A stretch of DNA of 64,000 nt, taken from Scolanthus callimorphus. Lineage: Eukaryota; Cnidaria; Anthozoa; Actiniaria; Edwardsiidae. The translations under genes and the position numbers were made by a program. The stretch's first letter is position 1; every line of letters begins with the position of its first letter. The stretch is from positions 25,203,951 through 25,267,950 of the forward strand of contig CM066917.1 in NCBI GenBank assembly GCA_033964015.1. Direction: 5' to 3'. This document shows positions 47,077 through 57,475 of this stretch, piece by piece. The notes under the pieces were generated by a model. The model was given only the letters and a program-made list of their open reading frames with translations, did not search any database and was not told where the DNA came from.

Positions 47077-50000
47077 TAAAGACTAACTAGTAAATTTAAG
47101 AAAAGTAAGCAGGACAATAAAAGGGATTAATTATAAAAAAAGAGCGACATGGAGCAGTTATGTACAAAGAATGGTTGAGGTACGGTACCAGAGTGGGGTC
47201 TCAAACTCAGGTCATTGGGTAACGAGGATCTTGCTCTGACCACTCTGCCACTCTGTCTCCTTTATGGATCTGCATCTTCTGGCAAGTTCTGTATCTTCAA
47301 GCAACTTTCCTCACAACTTTGGGAAATTTGACTGGTCATTTAAATGTCTGCAATATTTTGCCCCCTAATTTCCTCACAATTTCTGTGTTTTTTTTATCCT
47401 TTCAGATGCTCTATTCAGTGATTCCAAAAAAAAAGCATTTCCTCTGTTTTTATTTCACCAGCTTGAGGGCCAAGTGATAGCACTTCTTGTCCAAACTCTT
47501 GAAAGGCTTGACGAAACAGTGAAAGAAGAAAGTGATGGAGTCCACAATACTTTAGGTTGGTATTGAAAGGCCCATCACCAACCAGGAGCCTTTGAATGCC
47601 ATTCTTTTGTTTTAAAATTGATCCATTGTTTTTTTGCTGCTCTGATTGGTTGATTGGCTAATTGTTGCATGTCGCAACCCATATGTTACCAGTATTATGG
47701 ACCTTGCTATAGAAGCATTTTTCTCTCTTCTTTTCAGTACCTGTATTGAATTTAACATTTGAGCCCCAAAAGGGACCTTTATGGTATTTTTTGTCAAATT
47801 TCTGTTTTGAAGAGTTTTAGGGAGCTAATTTATGTTCTAAACACCAAACATATTGGCCATTCAAATTTCACATGGTAAAGTGGAGATTCTGCACACTTTA
47901 AATTTCCAACTTTGTATGGGGATTCCAGAATTCTTTTTCACATTATTTCTGGAAAGTATGAAAGGGCCGTTTTTGCTTGTTGGGGCTCATTTTTTATAGT
48001 AATGTACAAAATAAAGACACACCTACTACCATAAAGTGAGGGGTAGCGATGGGTAAATCCGAGACTTGCCGAGACGGTGAGACCTCCATTTCAGAATCCG
48101 AGCCCGAGACTTTTGACAAATTTCAAAATCCGAGTCCGAGCCTTATCGCTTCGTCTCCCGGGAAAAATTCAATGCGACTGCCATACATTTACTGTATTTC
48201 TCCCAGGAGAATTGCACGAAATTTCGCCATTTCAAGGCAGTCTCCAAATTTTATGAGTCCTGGGGTTAACGTCCCTGCATCTGACGGTATCATGCCTTGC
48301 TTACAAGTCAGAATGTTAAAATAAAAAATCAAGACTCCGAGACCGCGGTAGAAAAAATCTGAGACTTCGAGACGGCCAAAATTGCGAGAAAAACGAGACT
48401 CTGAGACTTACGAAAAAAACGCCGAGATTCCGAGCTTTTGCAATATTTTCGCGAGACTTTCAAATTTTAAGGTACCCTTCGCTACCCCTAAAGTGCCATC
48501 TTACCCCCAGTACTTTGACTTTCAGGAATTATTGAGAATATGACAGAGTTGCAGGATAATGTCAGTCAAGCATCAGGTGAACAAGGGATGTTAGGCTGGT
48601 TATTACGAAGATTAAAGGTACTGTTTAAAGGTCATTCTCCTGAGAGAGAACTTGTCATAGATTTTAGGATCATTTTTGGTACAATCCCTGTGCCAATAAC
48701 ATTTTACTTGGTTTATATTTTCAGCAAAAACCCCCATATGATGCTAATAAACTTTATGCAAGTGAAATACTTTCAATTCTACTACAAAATACTGAAGGTA
48801 TTTAAAAATAATGTCAGGTGGTCTTTGGTTCTTGTCAAAGGTATTTTGGGTTCTCTGAGAACAGAACAAATGATATTGCAGCTTCAATGTTTCAGCAGCA
48901 TTTACACCTTTAAATTCTGTTGCAGGTTGATATACATGCTATAGTATGTTTTTTTTTTCACAGAAAACAGACAAATGTTAGGAGAATTAAATGGTATTGA
49001 CACACTATTACAATGTTTATCGGTAAGTGCTTCTTGAACCACTCCTCAAGAAAGAACATATTTTTTATCAGCTCAAAGATGATCAATATTAAGCAGTTTC
49101 TCATTTTCTCACTTTGTTGTTCTCACAATAGCACAGTGTCTTTGCTTTGCCGCCATTTTTACCCGACCATGAAGTTCTCTCTCTCTCTTAAACACAAGGT
49201 TTCAGTACAAAAGGGACAGCTCCCCCACCTGAGGGGTCAAGGACAATTTGTGATTGATCAGCTGTATTAGTTGGTTCTTTGTTTAGTCAGCCAATACAAA
49301 TGCAAATAAAAACTAATGACTAAACGCAATTGAAACTCACTTCGCCCCCTGATTGTTCAGTTGTTGAATTTGTTTTGTTATGATTGGCTAAGTGTATTAC
49401 ATGTGTTTAGTTATCGATAGTCATCATATTTTTACACAGTATTTGACAGACATCTGAGATCTACTCTATGCATGTATAGTGTTTTATTACTGCCATGGAT
49501 GTTTGTTGTGGTTATTTTTTTTTTCAAATATTATTTTCCATTTGTTTTGTTCAGTTATACAAAAGATATGACCCCACATCCTCAGATGAGTCTGAGTACA
49601 TGGAGAACTTGTTTAACTGTTTGTGCTCATCACTCATGTTCAACCCTAATAAAGACCTGTTCCTGAGGGGGGAAGGATTACAGCTTATGATTCTTATGTT
49701 AAGGTAGGATCAAAACTAAACACCACACAAAAACCCACGTTACCACCAAATCCACAATCACACGTTTGCGCGAACTTCAATTTTTGAGGGCGATTTGGAA
49801 TTCGGAATACTTAGCCGCAACCAAACTGCTCTTTGCCGACAGTTCGGCGTCCTCACCAATTCAAGAAAAGGCTAAAATTTCGAAGTAAAAGTCTAGAGAG
49901 AAAATAAATACTAATATGTTTCAAATAAAAATAAATCTTCAGCAGGAAAACGGGTGGTTGATAACGCGCGCTCTGATTGATCTTATTATAAAAGCATTAG

Positions 50001-53000
50001 AGTGCAACTTTTTTTTACTGTATCAGCAAATAGAGCACTTGAGTGGTGTTGGGAGAGACACCTTCGCCTACGGCTCTTGATTTTACAACGTTCTCGTGTC
50101 TATCAACATCACACGTGCTCTACTTCGCTGATAAAGTCATAGAAAAGTTGTGCTCTAATGCGTAAATATAATTTCTAAAATCACAACCTATTGTTATCTA
50201 GAGAGAAGAAGATGTCAAGGCGAAGTGCCCTAAAGGTGTTGGATTATTCAATGCAAGGCCAAGAGGGAGCAGAAAACTGTAATAAGTTTGTTGAGTTCTT
50301 GGGCCTCAGATGTCTTTTTCCGTTGTTCATGAAGGTAAAGAGCAGATCAGTAGTCTGTGGCGGATCTAGAAATTTTTAAAAGGGGGTGCATAATATATAA
50401 AATATGTGGCTATAAAATGTGTGTGCACTGAAACTGTAAAATATCAACTTTAAGGGGGGTGCACTGGTAGTAGTATCACCACGGGCCAGGGACAGATTTA
50501 GAGTGGGCAGGGGGGCCACGGCCTCCCCCTCCTTTCTGGGAGAATGCTGGCGTACCGGTACAGGACTAGTTTCTTGAAAAAATTGATCGTTTTCCATGGT
50601 TCCACCCCTGCAACATCAAACGTGAATTCAATAATGAGTTCATCTTCGCCAACGCGCGCGCGCAAAAGTTGCGGGAAAAAACAACCAATCACAGACGTTT
50701 TCCTGACAGACGATAATTGCCCATTTGATTCATAATATTTTTGTAAAAAAAACTTGTTTTTGTTGGATTTTTTCACGATCATAACAAACCTCGCGCAAAC
50801 ACTCCCAACCCTTTCAATGTTATAATCACCGGTAGGTAATTATAGCACTAGAGTAAAACGTCTCGACCAATCAGCGCGCGAAAAATTCTCATCGTCACTA
50901 GAGTAATTATATTAAAAAGTATTGAAATAACGATTTTGATCGTTTCTTTCAGCCTGTAAAGAAAACGAAGAAGGCTGGAGCATCTGAAGAGGAATATGAA
51001 GGTATGAAATTCAACATTATTAAGGTACTAAATACGAAAAACGAACCCTGAACGAGGCTATGATCGAAAAATAAATTATAAAGAGGGTTCGCCGGCGAGA
51101 GATTCTGAAAAAGATTCCTTGCCGGTTGCTGACCTGCACTTCTGCGGCAATATTATGAAAAGCGCATGCTTTTAGATTTTTCTTAGTACCTAGAAAATGT
51201 ATTTTGGAAGGTCAGCAACGGGCATGACCTTGGAGCACATAGACAAGAAACAGCCATGGTGCTACGTGGCCGGAAGAGTCGGTCAGATTTGTTTTTTAAA
51301 ATCTTGAGCAAACAAACTCCAAAGAGCAACTTGTCATCTTCAAAGTGACAGAACATTCGCAGGTCGTGCTGGAAAACAAATCCGAGTTATTTGCCTTATA
51401 AGTACCAAAAAATATTAGTGACATTTGTTTCTTTTTGCCTCCACAGAACACACAGTATCCATTTTGTCGTCACTGTTCAAGAACCTGATCGGCGGCTTGA
51501 GATCAAGGCTGGTGCAGAAGTTTGTTGAAAACGACCACATCAAGGTGGACAGACTGATGGAAATGCACTTCAAGTATTACCAACTGGTACAAGACTGTGA
51601 CGTGAAGATCGAACAAGAAAAACAGGTTAGAAGTTATCAGTATCGTTGTTGCCATCGTTATCACAAATGAATTAATTTATAGGAAAATTCGAGTGATATT
51701 TATCGCCCCATGTAAGGTAATCCAAGCAGATCTTGTATTCCGGATTCCAGCCCTTTGATTCCGGATTCCAACCTACTGGATTCCGGATTCCATTCTACGG
51801 ATTTCGGATTCCAAAGCTAACAAAAAGTTGGATTCCGGATTCTGGATTACCTTACATGGGGCGATATTTAGGTGAAATCCCTTTGACATCATGTCAAGTC
51901 AAAAGCAAGCTTCGATTGCTATAGTATAGTTATAGTGTTCCTCCCGAAATTTATGGGTGGTTCAGGAGAATAGCAAAATGGAACCAGTGGACCCCAAATG
52001 AAAACCACCACCACCTGATTCCATATGATTTCGTTTTAAAAGGATATTATAGATGAAGGAGAAGAACTTGATGAGGACGCTGAGGACCTTTTCTACATCA
52101 GAAGACTCGAGGCTGGTCTCTTCACCCTTCAGCTTATCGATTGTATCATGTTAGAGGCTTGTTGTTCTGGTGTCCCCTCGGTAAGCCTCTCAGCTAGAGC
52201 GTTTTCATCTTCACCCTTCAGCTTATCGATTGTATCATGTTAGAGGCTTGTTGTTCTGGTGTCCCCTCGGTAAGCCTCTCAGCTAGAGCGTTTTCATCTT
52301 CACCCTTCAGCTTATCGATTGTATCATGTTAGAGGCTTGTTGTTCTGGTGTCCCCTCGGTAAGCCTCTCAGCTAGAGCGTTTTTATACACCTAATTCAAT
52401 AAACGTTGCTTTGGGTTTGGTTGTTGAAGCGCGTAATACAATGGGATTCTTTGCTTGAGTGACCAACAAACAATAGCGCTCTTTTTTGAAATAGGTGTAT
52501 ACTGTGACGTTTTGAAAAACCACAAGTAGTCCGTAGGGTCTAGTAGGGCTTGGTGACGAGTTTTAAAAAATATAGGCAGTCCGTAGGGCCTAGTAGGGCT
52601 TGGTGACGAGTTTAAAAACCACAGGTAGTCCGTATCGCCTAGTAGGGCTTGGTGACGAGTTTTAAAAACCACAGGTAGTCCGTAGGGCCTAGTAGGGCTT
52701 GGTGACGAGTTTCAAAAACCACAGGTAGTCCGTAGGGCCTAGTAGGGCTTGGTGACGAGTTTTAAAAAACATAGGTAGTCCGTAGTTCCGAAAAAACGAC
52801 GGCACTTTTTTAATCTGTTTTTCTTTTCCCCTGAATGATGTGATCACACACATCCACGAGTTGGCGTTTACTGTGCTTTGTTTATTTTTGCTCGCACTTT
52901 GAACGCAAATTTTAAAGATGGCGACTATGACATGCGACTCCTAAAGGGAAGGGATCGAGTCACCGTGCCTATATTACACTGCTTCACCGCCATTTTCGAT

Positions 53001-53883
53001 ACCAAAAAGCTTTTTCTGTTAGACCCCGTCCACACTACATCGTTTTCATACAAAAACGGATACTTTTTGCTCCGGATACGGCTATCGTCCACACTACAAC
53101 GCCGAAAACGATCACCGAAAACGGCGAAAACAATACGAAAACGATAAGTGTGGACGCAAATCTTTTTGAAAACGGAGCAAAAAGTATCCGTTTTCGTTTG
53201 AAAACGGTGTAGTGTGGACGGGGTCTTAGTTTAACGCATTTTACTGTACAAACGGGAGAAAAGGGGAGAATTCATTTGACCTTTGTTTTTCAGATCAAAC
53301 AACACGTTTTGACCTTACTCAACCAACACGGGGGTTCCATGAAAGACATCAAGGCTGTGATGCGAGGTTGGTAATTACGACTTGTAATTGGACCGGGGAA
53401 ACGTGAAGGAAAACAGCCATTTTGACAGCATAGGAACATACCAAGTCGGAGAAAGCATCCATTTCCATCGGCTGATTTAGAGAATATAGAGCAATGTTCT
53501 CGATTGAATTGGTAAATCAAATATATAACTTTGTTTTTAGATGTTGATTTAGAGATTTCTACACGTAATTTGTCTTCTAATATCGAACGAAAACAATAAC
53601 AAAGGAGTGGCTGACACGGGCTCTTTAAGAACAGAGGGAAGGCATCGAACAGCAGAAGTGTTGCTCACTTTACAACATACTTGCATAAGAATCCCAATGG
53701 ATTCCAGCTGTCCTTTCGCTCTCGGTCGCACTTTTATGGTCCTGCGCCGCCTATGTCGTCTTTTCCTTATTCCTTCTGTTGTGTTTATTTTCAGAATACG
53801 CTGCAAGCGTTGGTGATGCAAAGAGCAAGGAAAGCAGAGAAGCTGAGAAGAAGCGCCTTCTTTCTCTCATCGACAGGTTTTAG
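43773..53883 (+). CDS. CTNNBL1: Beta-catenin-like protein 1 (CTNNBL1), 16 exons
   Basis: Nuclear armadillo-fold protein associated with the Prp19/CDC5L spliceosomal complex. Exons: 43773-43802, 44531-44701, 45215-45321, 45828-45967, 46637-46734, 47462-47555, 48526-48617, 48725-48797, 48964-49022, 49555-49703, 50202-50334, 50953-51001, 51447-51625, 52043-52180, 53294-53366, 53795-53883. All are GT-AG and in phase, giving 1,674 nt (557 aa; human 563). It begins MDVGELLSFQ like the human protein. A basic KRKKAG / KKKKQ region (NLS-like) is followed by the conserved MESELDLHDEIQKLHVIATVPDMYH block and ARM segments (LLVQTLERLDETVKEE, GEGLQLMILMLREKK, LGLRCLFPLFMK). It ends KKRLLSLIDRF. About seven residues (human MVRRG area) are missing at the exon 13/14 join; a micro-exon may have been overlooked. 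Confidence 0.95.
44772..45113. mobile_element. MITE, family C copy 2
   Basis: Left TTATCCACCCCTTGGAGGGTACTCATGA-type end and right TCATGTTTTTTCCAGAGTACCCCCCTGGGTTATCC-type end are inverted (only GGGTACTC / GAGTACCC and TTATCC cores are exact). Interior repeats ATATTTTTGGGG. In CTNNBL1 intron 2. Confidence 0.65.
45482..45791. mobile_element. hAT-like MITE in CTNNBL1 intron 3
   Basis: Ends CAGGGTTATGTAC and GTACAAACCCTG, with repeated CCTGGAAA motifs inside, like the MITE at 17765-18091. No clear flanking duplication. Confidence 0.6.
46048..46636 (+). repeat. 289/300-bp tandem duplication ending at the exon 5 acceptor
   Basis: 46048-46336 and 46337-46636 are near-identical, each starting CAATGATCTTG and ending TTTAATTCCATGTGTT. 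Copy 2 supplies the real acceptor (GTTAG); copy 1 reads GTTTAA there and has no AG. Each contains a G tract and a family D MITE relic. Confidence 0.9.
46920..47262 (-). mobile_element. tRNA-derived SINE, minus strand
   Basis: Read on the minus strand from 47262: GGAGACAGAGTGGCAGAGTGG (A box TGGCAGAGTGG), then B box GTTTGAGACC about 40 nt on. The body carries CTTTCGGATGAGACAATAAA and a GTTCAAAGG/CATTGCACTCTTC part. The A and B boxes fit a tRNA-Leu/Ser-like pol III promoter. In CTNNBL1 intron 5. Confidence 0.75.
48039..48490. mobile_element. MITE with AGGGGTAGCGA ends
   Basis: AGGGGTAGCGATGGGTA at the left and TACCCTTCGCTACCCCT at the right. The interior is rich in GAGAC/CCGAG repeats. A truncated relative begins near 44274 (AGGGGTAGCGAATGG). 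In CTNNBL1 intron 6. Confidence 0.75.
49986..50163. mobile_element. Foldback element in CTNNBL1 intron 10
   Basis: GCATTAGAGTGCAACTTTT pairs with AAAAGTTGTGCTCTAATGC across a ~140-nt partly paired interior. A TAACGCGCGCTCTGATTG motif adjoins it on the left. Confidence 0.65.
51704..51863. mobile_element. MITE with internal GGATTCC tandem repeats, copy 1
   Basis: Ends CGCCCCATGTAAGGTAATCC and its complement; ATATTTA flanks both sides (51696-51702, 51864-51870). The interior is repeated ATTCCGGATTCC. A counterpart with CGGCCCATGT ends is at 63570-63781. In CTNNBL1 intron 13. Confidence 0.85.
52121..52387 (+). repeat. 89-bp triplication covering the end of CTNNBL1 exon 14 and its donor
   Basis: Three copies start at 52121, 52210 and 52299. 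Each holds TTCACCCTTCAG, the last 48 nt of exon 14 and the donor TCG/GTAAGC, then CTCTCAGCTAGAGCG. Copies 2 and 3 lie in the intron and are practically identical to copy 1. Confidence 0.95.
52514..52788. repeat. 50-bp minisatellite, ~5.5 copies
   Basis: The unit contains GGTAGTCCGTAGGGCCTAG and TAGGGCTTGGTGACGAG, spaced 49-50 bp. In CTNNBL1 intron 14, just after the 89-bp triplication. Confidence 0.95.
53022..53225. mobile_element. PIF/Harbinger-like MITE, 204 bp
   Basis: TTA duplicated at 53019-53021 and 53226-53228. Ends GACCCCGTCCACACTACA and its complement; ~50-bp TIRs with ACGGATACTTTTTGCTCC. In CTNNBL1 intron 14. Confidence 0.85.
53425..53620. repeat. Dispersed repeat, copy 2 of 2
   Basis: Counterpart of 31505-31690, in CTNNBL1 intron 15. 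Confidence 0.65.
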
Positions 53884-54687
53884 TGTAAGATGATGATGGC
53901 TCAACACTACGGATAGCTCAGGAAAAATCGCCACAAGTACAAAGATATAAGGAAGATGAAAGTTAGCAGGATACAAGATAAGTTGAGTTTGATTTCTCTC
54001 CTGAATTGTTATTGAACAAATGTAACGCACAGATGAATGACTTCCTAATGGCGAGTTTTCTCCGATCTCGACGTTCCCGGATGAGCGCACGCGCCGCTTT
54101 TAAAACCGGAAGTGATTATTTCGCGCCATTTTTCATTTATCCTGGCCAAAGCCCCGGCAGAGTAAACGCGTCACCTTCGACTTGGTAACGGAGAGTGCCT
54201 TGAGTGTCAGCGATTCTGGCAGCGAACCAATTCCATTCGGCGGCCTTCGGTGGATTTAGGCGTCGAGCTAGGGATTACCCAACAAACAGACCCAAGTAGA
54301 AGCTTAGAAGCTACAACTTTGTTGTGCCTGGAGGTCCGCGAAAAAGTGCCATTACTAATTCGACTTTTTCTTCGTTCTACGAAGACACCGTGGGGAACTT
54401 ACACAACAGTATACAAAAAGGATATTGCATACATTCTGTTCTTGAACTAGGTATTATACGTCGGTACCACATGCGTTGTGTTTAAAATATTTACCCGCAA
54501 ATAGGCCCTATAATTTATACGTCTTGGCTTAAAGTATTGTGGGGAATGCTCGTGGAGGTTATACAATCGGCTGGTCACGCCTCCCAGTACTGGCGCGAGC
54601 TAACCTTGGCAGTATTGTATGTTATATATCAAACACGAGACAGCGTGTTTTGAACGCTGAGACTAGTGGACTGAAATAAATAACGAG
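53884..54687. other. CTNNBL1 3' flank; no gene seen
   Basis: Probably contains the CTNNBL1 3' UTR. An AATAAA at 54675-54680 (+) is a possible but distant poly(A) signal. A 66-codon open frame at 54250-54450 has no recognisable domain. Confidence 0.35.
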
Positions 54688-54755
54688 TTAAAGTTTGAGG
54701 TGTTCGGAGATCTTGTCGAGTGTCTGATGTAGCTTCTCAAGCGAATCATTCATTG
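54688..54755 (-). CDS. Candidate terminal exon of an unidentified minus-strand gene
   Basis: A strong polypyrimidine-AG acceptor (TTTTTTTTTCTCAG) precedes a short frame that reads MNDSLEKLHQTLDKISEHLKL and stops. The peptide is an amphipathic helix with heptad-like Leu/Ile spacing. I found no upstream exon that joins it, so it could be a chance frame. Not recognised. Confidence 0.3.
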
Positions 54756-55487
54756 CTGAGAAAAAAAAACAATTAAAAATCTAAGCAAATTGCGTACCCA
54801 AACCTCCTTCATGCTTATGATTTTATTTGTTTAAGTTTGATGAATTATGGCCCTTTCTTGGTGTTGCAAGGCATAAAGACAATAGAGACAAAAGACCGTA
54901 GAACGAAACAATAAGATGGAATGCAATAGCTCCAATCTAAAATACAATACATCTTGCAACACAAGAAATACCCTGAATTATTATGCGATCTATTAAAAAC
55001 CTAGTGACTGGTGGGACATTCCGCGATAGGACACGCTCAGCAACTATAGGATGAGTACAGCTTTCACTACTGGATACACATTCATGGCATGGACGCATAA
55101 CCAATAATATAGTACTCTACTGCTTATGAGATGTACAAATAATATTTATTCAATAAAGTGTTATACTTGACTTCACCCTGATGATGTGTTTATTTTTCTT
55201 TGAAAAAAAATACTAAAAAAATACCCATTGAAATTGAGTTGCCCTGACACTCGATTGAATGCCAGTTAATGACTACCCTGGATTTCATGTTTACCCAACC
55301 TGGGATGTCATACTTTTAGATTACACATCCTGAATTTAACACCTATTATCCAGGAATTCCCCAAGAGGTACTCTACCCAAAGTTGGGTAGATGATTCCGC
55401 TCGAGCTCGCAACATGTGACCTTGTTTATGACAAAAACAAACCCGCTGGATTTGTTACCCTGTTTATGACAAAATGCACGAAATAGT
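54756..55487. other. No gene seen
   Basis: AT-rich. A stretch near 54885-54930 (AATAGAGACAAAAGA) resembles part of the right flank of the H3 insertion (about 18255-18310). Confidence 0.35.
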
Positions 55488-55928
55488 CGCGGGGGGGAGG
55501 GGGGAGACTCCCTATATTTGAATGCCAGGGGTGATCGTTGTATTTTTTAGGGGTTGAAATCGGTGATCTGGTATTTTTTAGGGGTTCGAAAATCAAAAAA
55601 CGGTATGGTATGGTAACAAAAATATTTTTAGGGGGTTCTCACGCAAAAGAAGATACGCTAAGAAAACCTGCTGATATATAGGTCCAAAATATTTGAAAGA
55701 ATGATAGTGTATTTGAAACTCGAGAGGATACATTTGATGTATATCAAATAAACTACCAGAATAAAATTTAATCTGTCAAAATTGTTGGTATTTTTTTAGG
55801 GTATTTTCAGACTGAGGGGTATTTTTTAGGGTGGAAATTTTTTTCCGACCAGGTTTTTTCTAGGGTCAAAATTCGAGTTTCCCGACGGTCACCCCTAGCA
55901 TTTCAACCTTAGAGTCCCCCCCCCCGGG
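55488..55928. mobile_element. G-tract MITE
   Basis: GGGGGGAGACTCCCTATATT at the left is imperfectly inverted as AACCTTAGAGTCCCCCCC at the right, with AGGGGTGATCG / CGGTCACCCCT inside. Interior repeats GTATTTTTTAGGGG. Followed by a C/G tract. Confidence 0.65.
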
Positions 55929-56043
55929 GGGGGGGGGGGGGCATGAAACTCCATGGGAAGATTTGAAAAGTCGACACCCTTGTTTATGACCAGAAAATCA
56001 TAACCCCTACCATGTTAGGCGGATCATTTCCTTATTGTCAATA

Positions 56044-56370
56044 CATGGGCGGCGGAGCATCCTAAAAAGTGGAGGTGCTTAAGAGGCAAAAAATGAAGTG
56101 GATACGTAATTTCGTTTTTACTCATATACATTTGATAAAAATATATACATTTTGATAAAAATATGTCACAATGTAATCTTAACCCCTACGTTCTCTGAGC
56201 CTTAAATGTCAAAACAGAAACAAAAAGGCCACGCTTCTGTTCTTCCGTTCCCTTTCTTCTTTACGTGTAAATACAAAAAAATATATATACCTATAAAGAG
56301 TGGGGGTGCAGAGCCTCCCCCCCCGCTCAAAAAGTGGAGGTGCTCGAGCACCCCTGCCGCCTATGCAATA
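56044..56370. mobile_element. G-rich MITE
   Basis: AAAAAGTGGAGGTGCT occurs near both ends (56063 and 56328), with GGGCGGCGG / CTGCCGCCTA forming the outer inverted pair. No coding content that I trust. Confidence 0.45.
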
Positions 56371-56791
56371 TGTGGGAATACCCTTCCAGGGGGAATTAAG
56401 GCTGTTAATGCTCTTCATAAATGTTTATGCCACCAGGGTCATGCCAGCCCATGCATTTGCAATTTATATAGAAATAGAATATTGGGGAGAAATGAGAGAA
56501 TGAGCTCTTTCAGAACGAAGAATATATGTTTCCTTTGTCTTTGTTTTGACAGTATCGAGAATAATGTGAAGATTGCGCATGAATTTCGTTGGCAGGATTT
56601 TCTTTCAACCCCAGGTATCCCGCAGATCAATGTAATTATGTATACATCCGTGACAGGTGGCGTTTATCTTCCTTCAACTAGGTGTAGCTCTCTTTTATAA
56701 AAATAATCACAATTTTCAGATTCACTATCTCGCCAATAAGTATCTTAACTCTCGTTTAAATGTTCAAAATTACTTTACTTTCCTCATTGCC

Positions 56792-56940
56792 GAGGCCAGG
56801 GGCGGATTTTAGGGGGAGGGGGGCTTTGCTTACCCGTTTTCGTGAGATTTCCCCATACATTTGCTGTATTTGCCATTTTTGGTCCCTATATTTTCACTAT
56901 CCGGACCCCCTTTCTAAAATTCCTGGATCCGCGCCTGGAG
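56792..56940. mobile_element. Small G-rich MITE
   Basis: CCAGGGGCGGATTTTAGGGG at the left is imperfectly inverted by CTGGATCCGCGCCTGG at the right. Confidence 0.55.
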
Positions 56941-57352
56941 GCAGTAATAACATTACATTTATAGGATCGCTTATTCTTCCGTAATCCAGATCTCATCCGT
57001 TACAGTCATGCGCGTCCAACCGAAGCCACCCCATTAAAGTTTCGTACAAGTTTTGTTATACCCTACACCTCCAAAGATTGATCTTATTTACGATATTTTG
57101 AATAGAAATAAAGACAAAATGGAGGTAAAAAATAAAACAGTTTTTTTGTCATGAAAACGAGAAAATGAAAGTAGCAATGAGCATCACAAACTTGTAAGAA
57201 ACTTTGTCAGGTGGCCTCGGTTAGACGCGCAAGACTGTAACAGGTCAAGACTAGATTACATTACACTTCTGAATCACTCTGCATAATTATTCGAGCCGTT
57301 AGCAAGCCATCTGTTGTCTGTAAGGCTTGCTATTACTGCGCATGTCAGGCGG

Positions 57353-57475
57353 CTAAATCATCTCGATCTCGTTGCCAGAGAAACATTTGGTCAGCTCCAT
57401 CACAATGCGGGCGCGGGCGGTCCCTTGCATCCAATCGTCTGTTTGAAATTCTTGGGCGATATTCCGGGAGATACG
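57353..57475 (-). CDS. Candidate terminal exon of an unidentified gene
   Basis: A pyrimidine-rich acceptor (TTTCCCGTCCCTTGTAG) precedes 40 sense codons and a TAG. The peptide (RISRNIAQEFQTDDWMQGTA, then RARIVMELTKCFSGNEIEMI) has a natural composition and no low complexity. No partner exon was found upstream on the minus strand, and I cannot name the family. Confidence 0.35.
   Translation of the reverse strand, partial: RISRNIAQEFQTDDWMQGTARARIVMELTKCFSGNEIEMI

Noticed and set aside
46920..47262. A functional tRNA gene
   Set aside because: A and B boxes are present, but the acceptor and anticodon arms do not fold well and a long SINE body follows.
54250..54450. 66-aa ORF after CTNNBL1 (TTLLCLEVREKVPLLIRLF)
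   Set aside because: It lacks an ATG in good context and any recognised family; most likely part of the CTNNBL1 3' UTR or spacer.
56206..56700. 164-aa plus-strand ORF
   Set aside because: It begins inside a G-rich MITE, has low-complexity segments and no domain; no splice or homology support.
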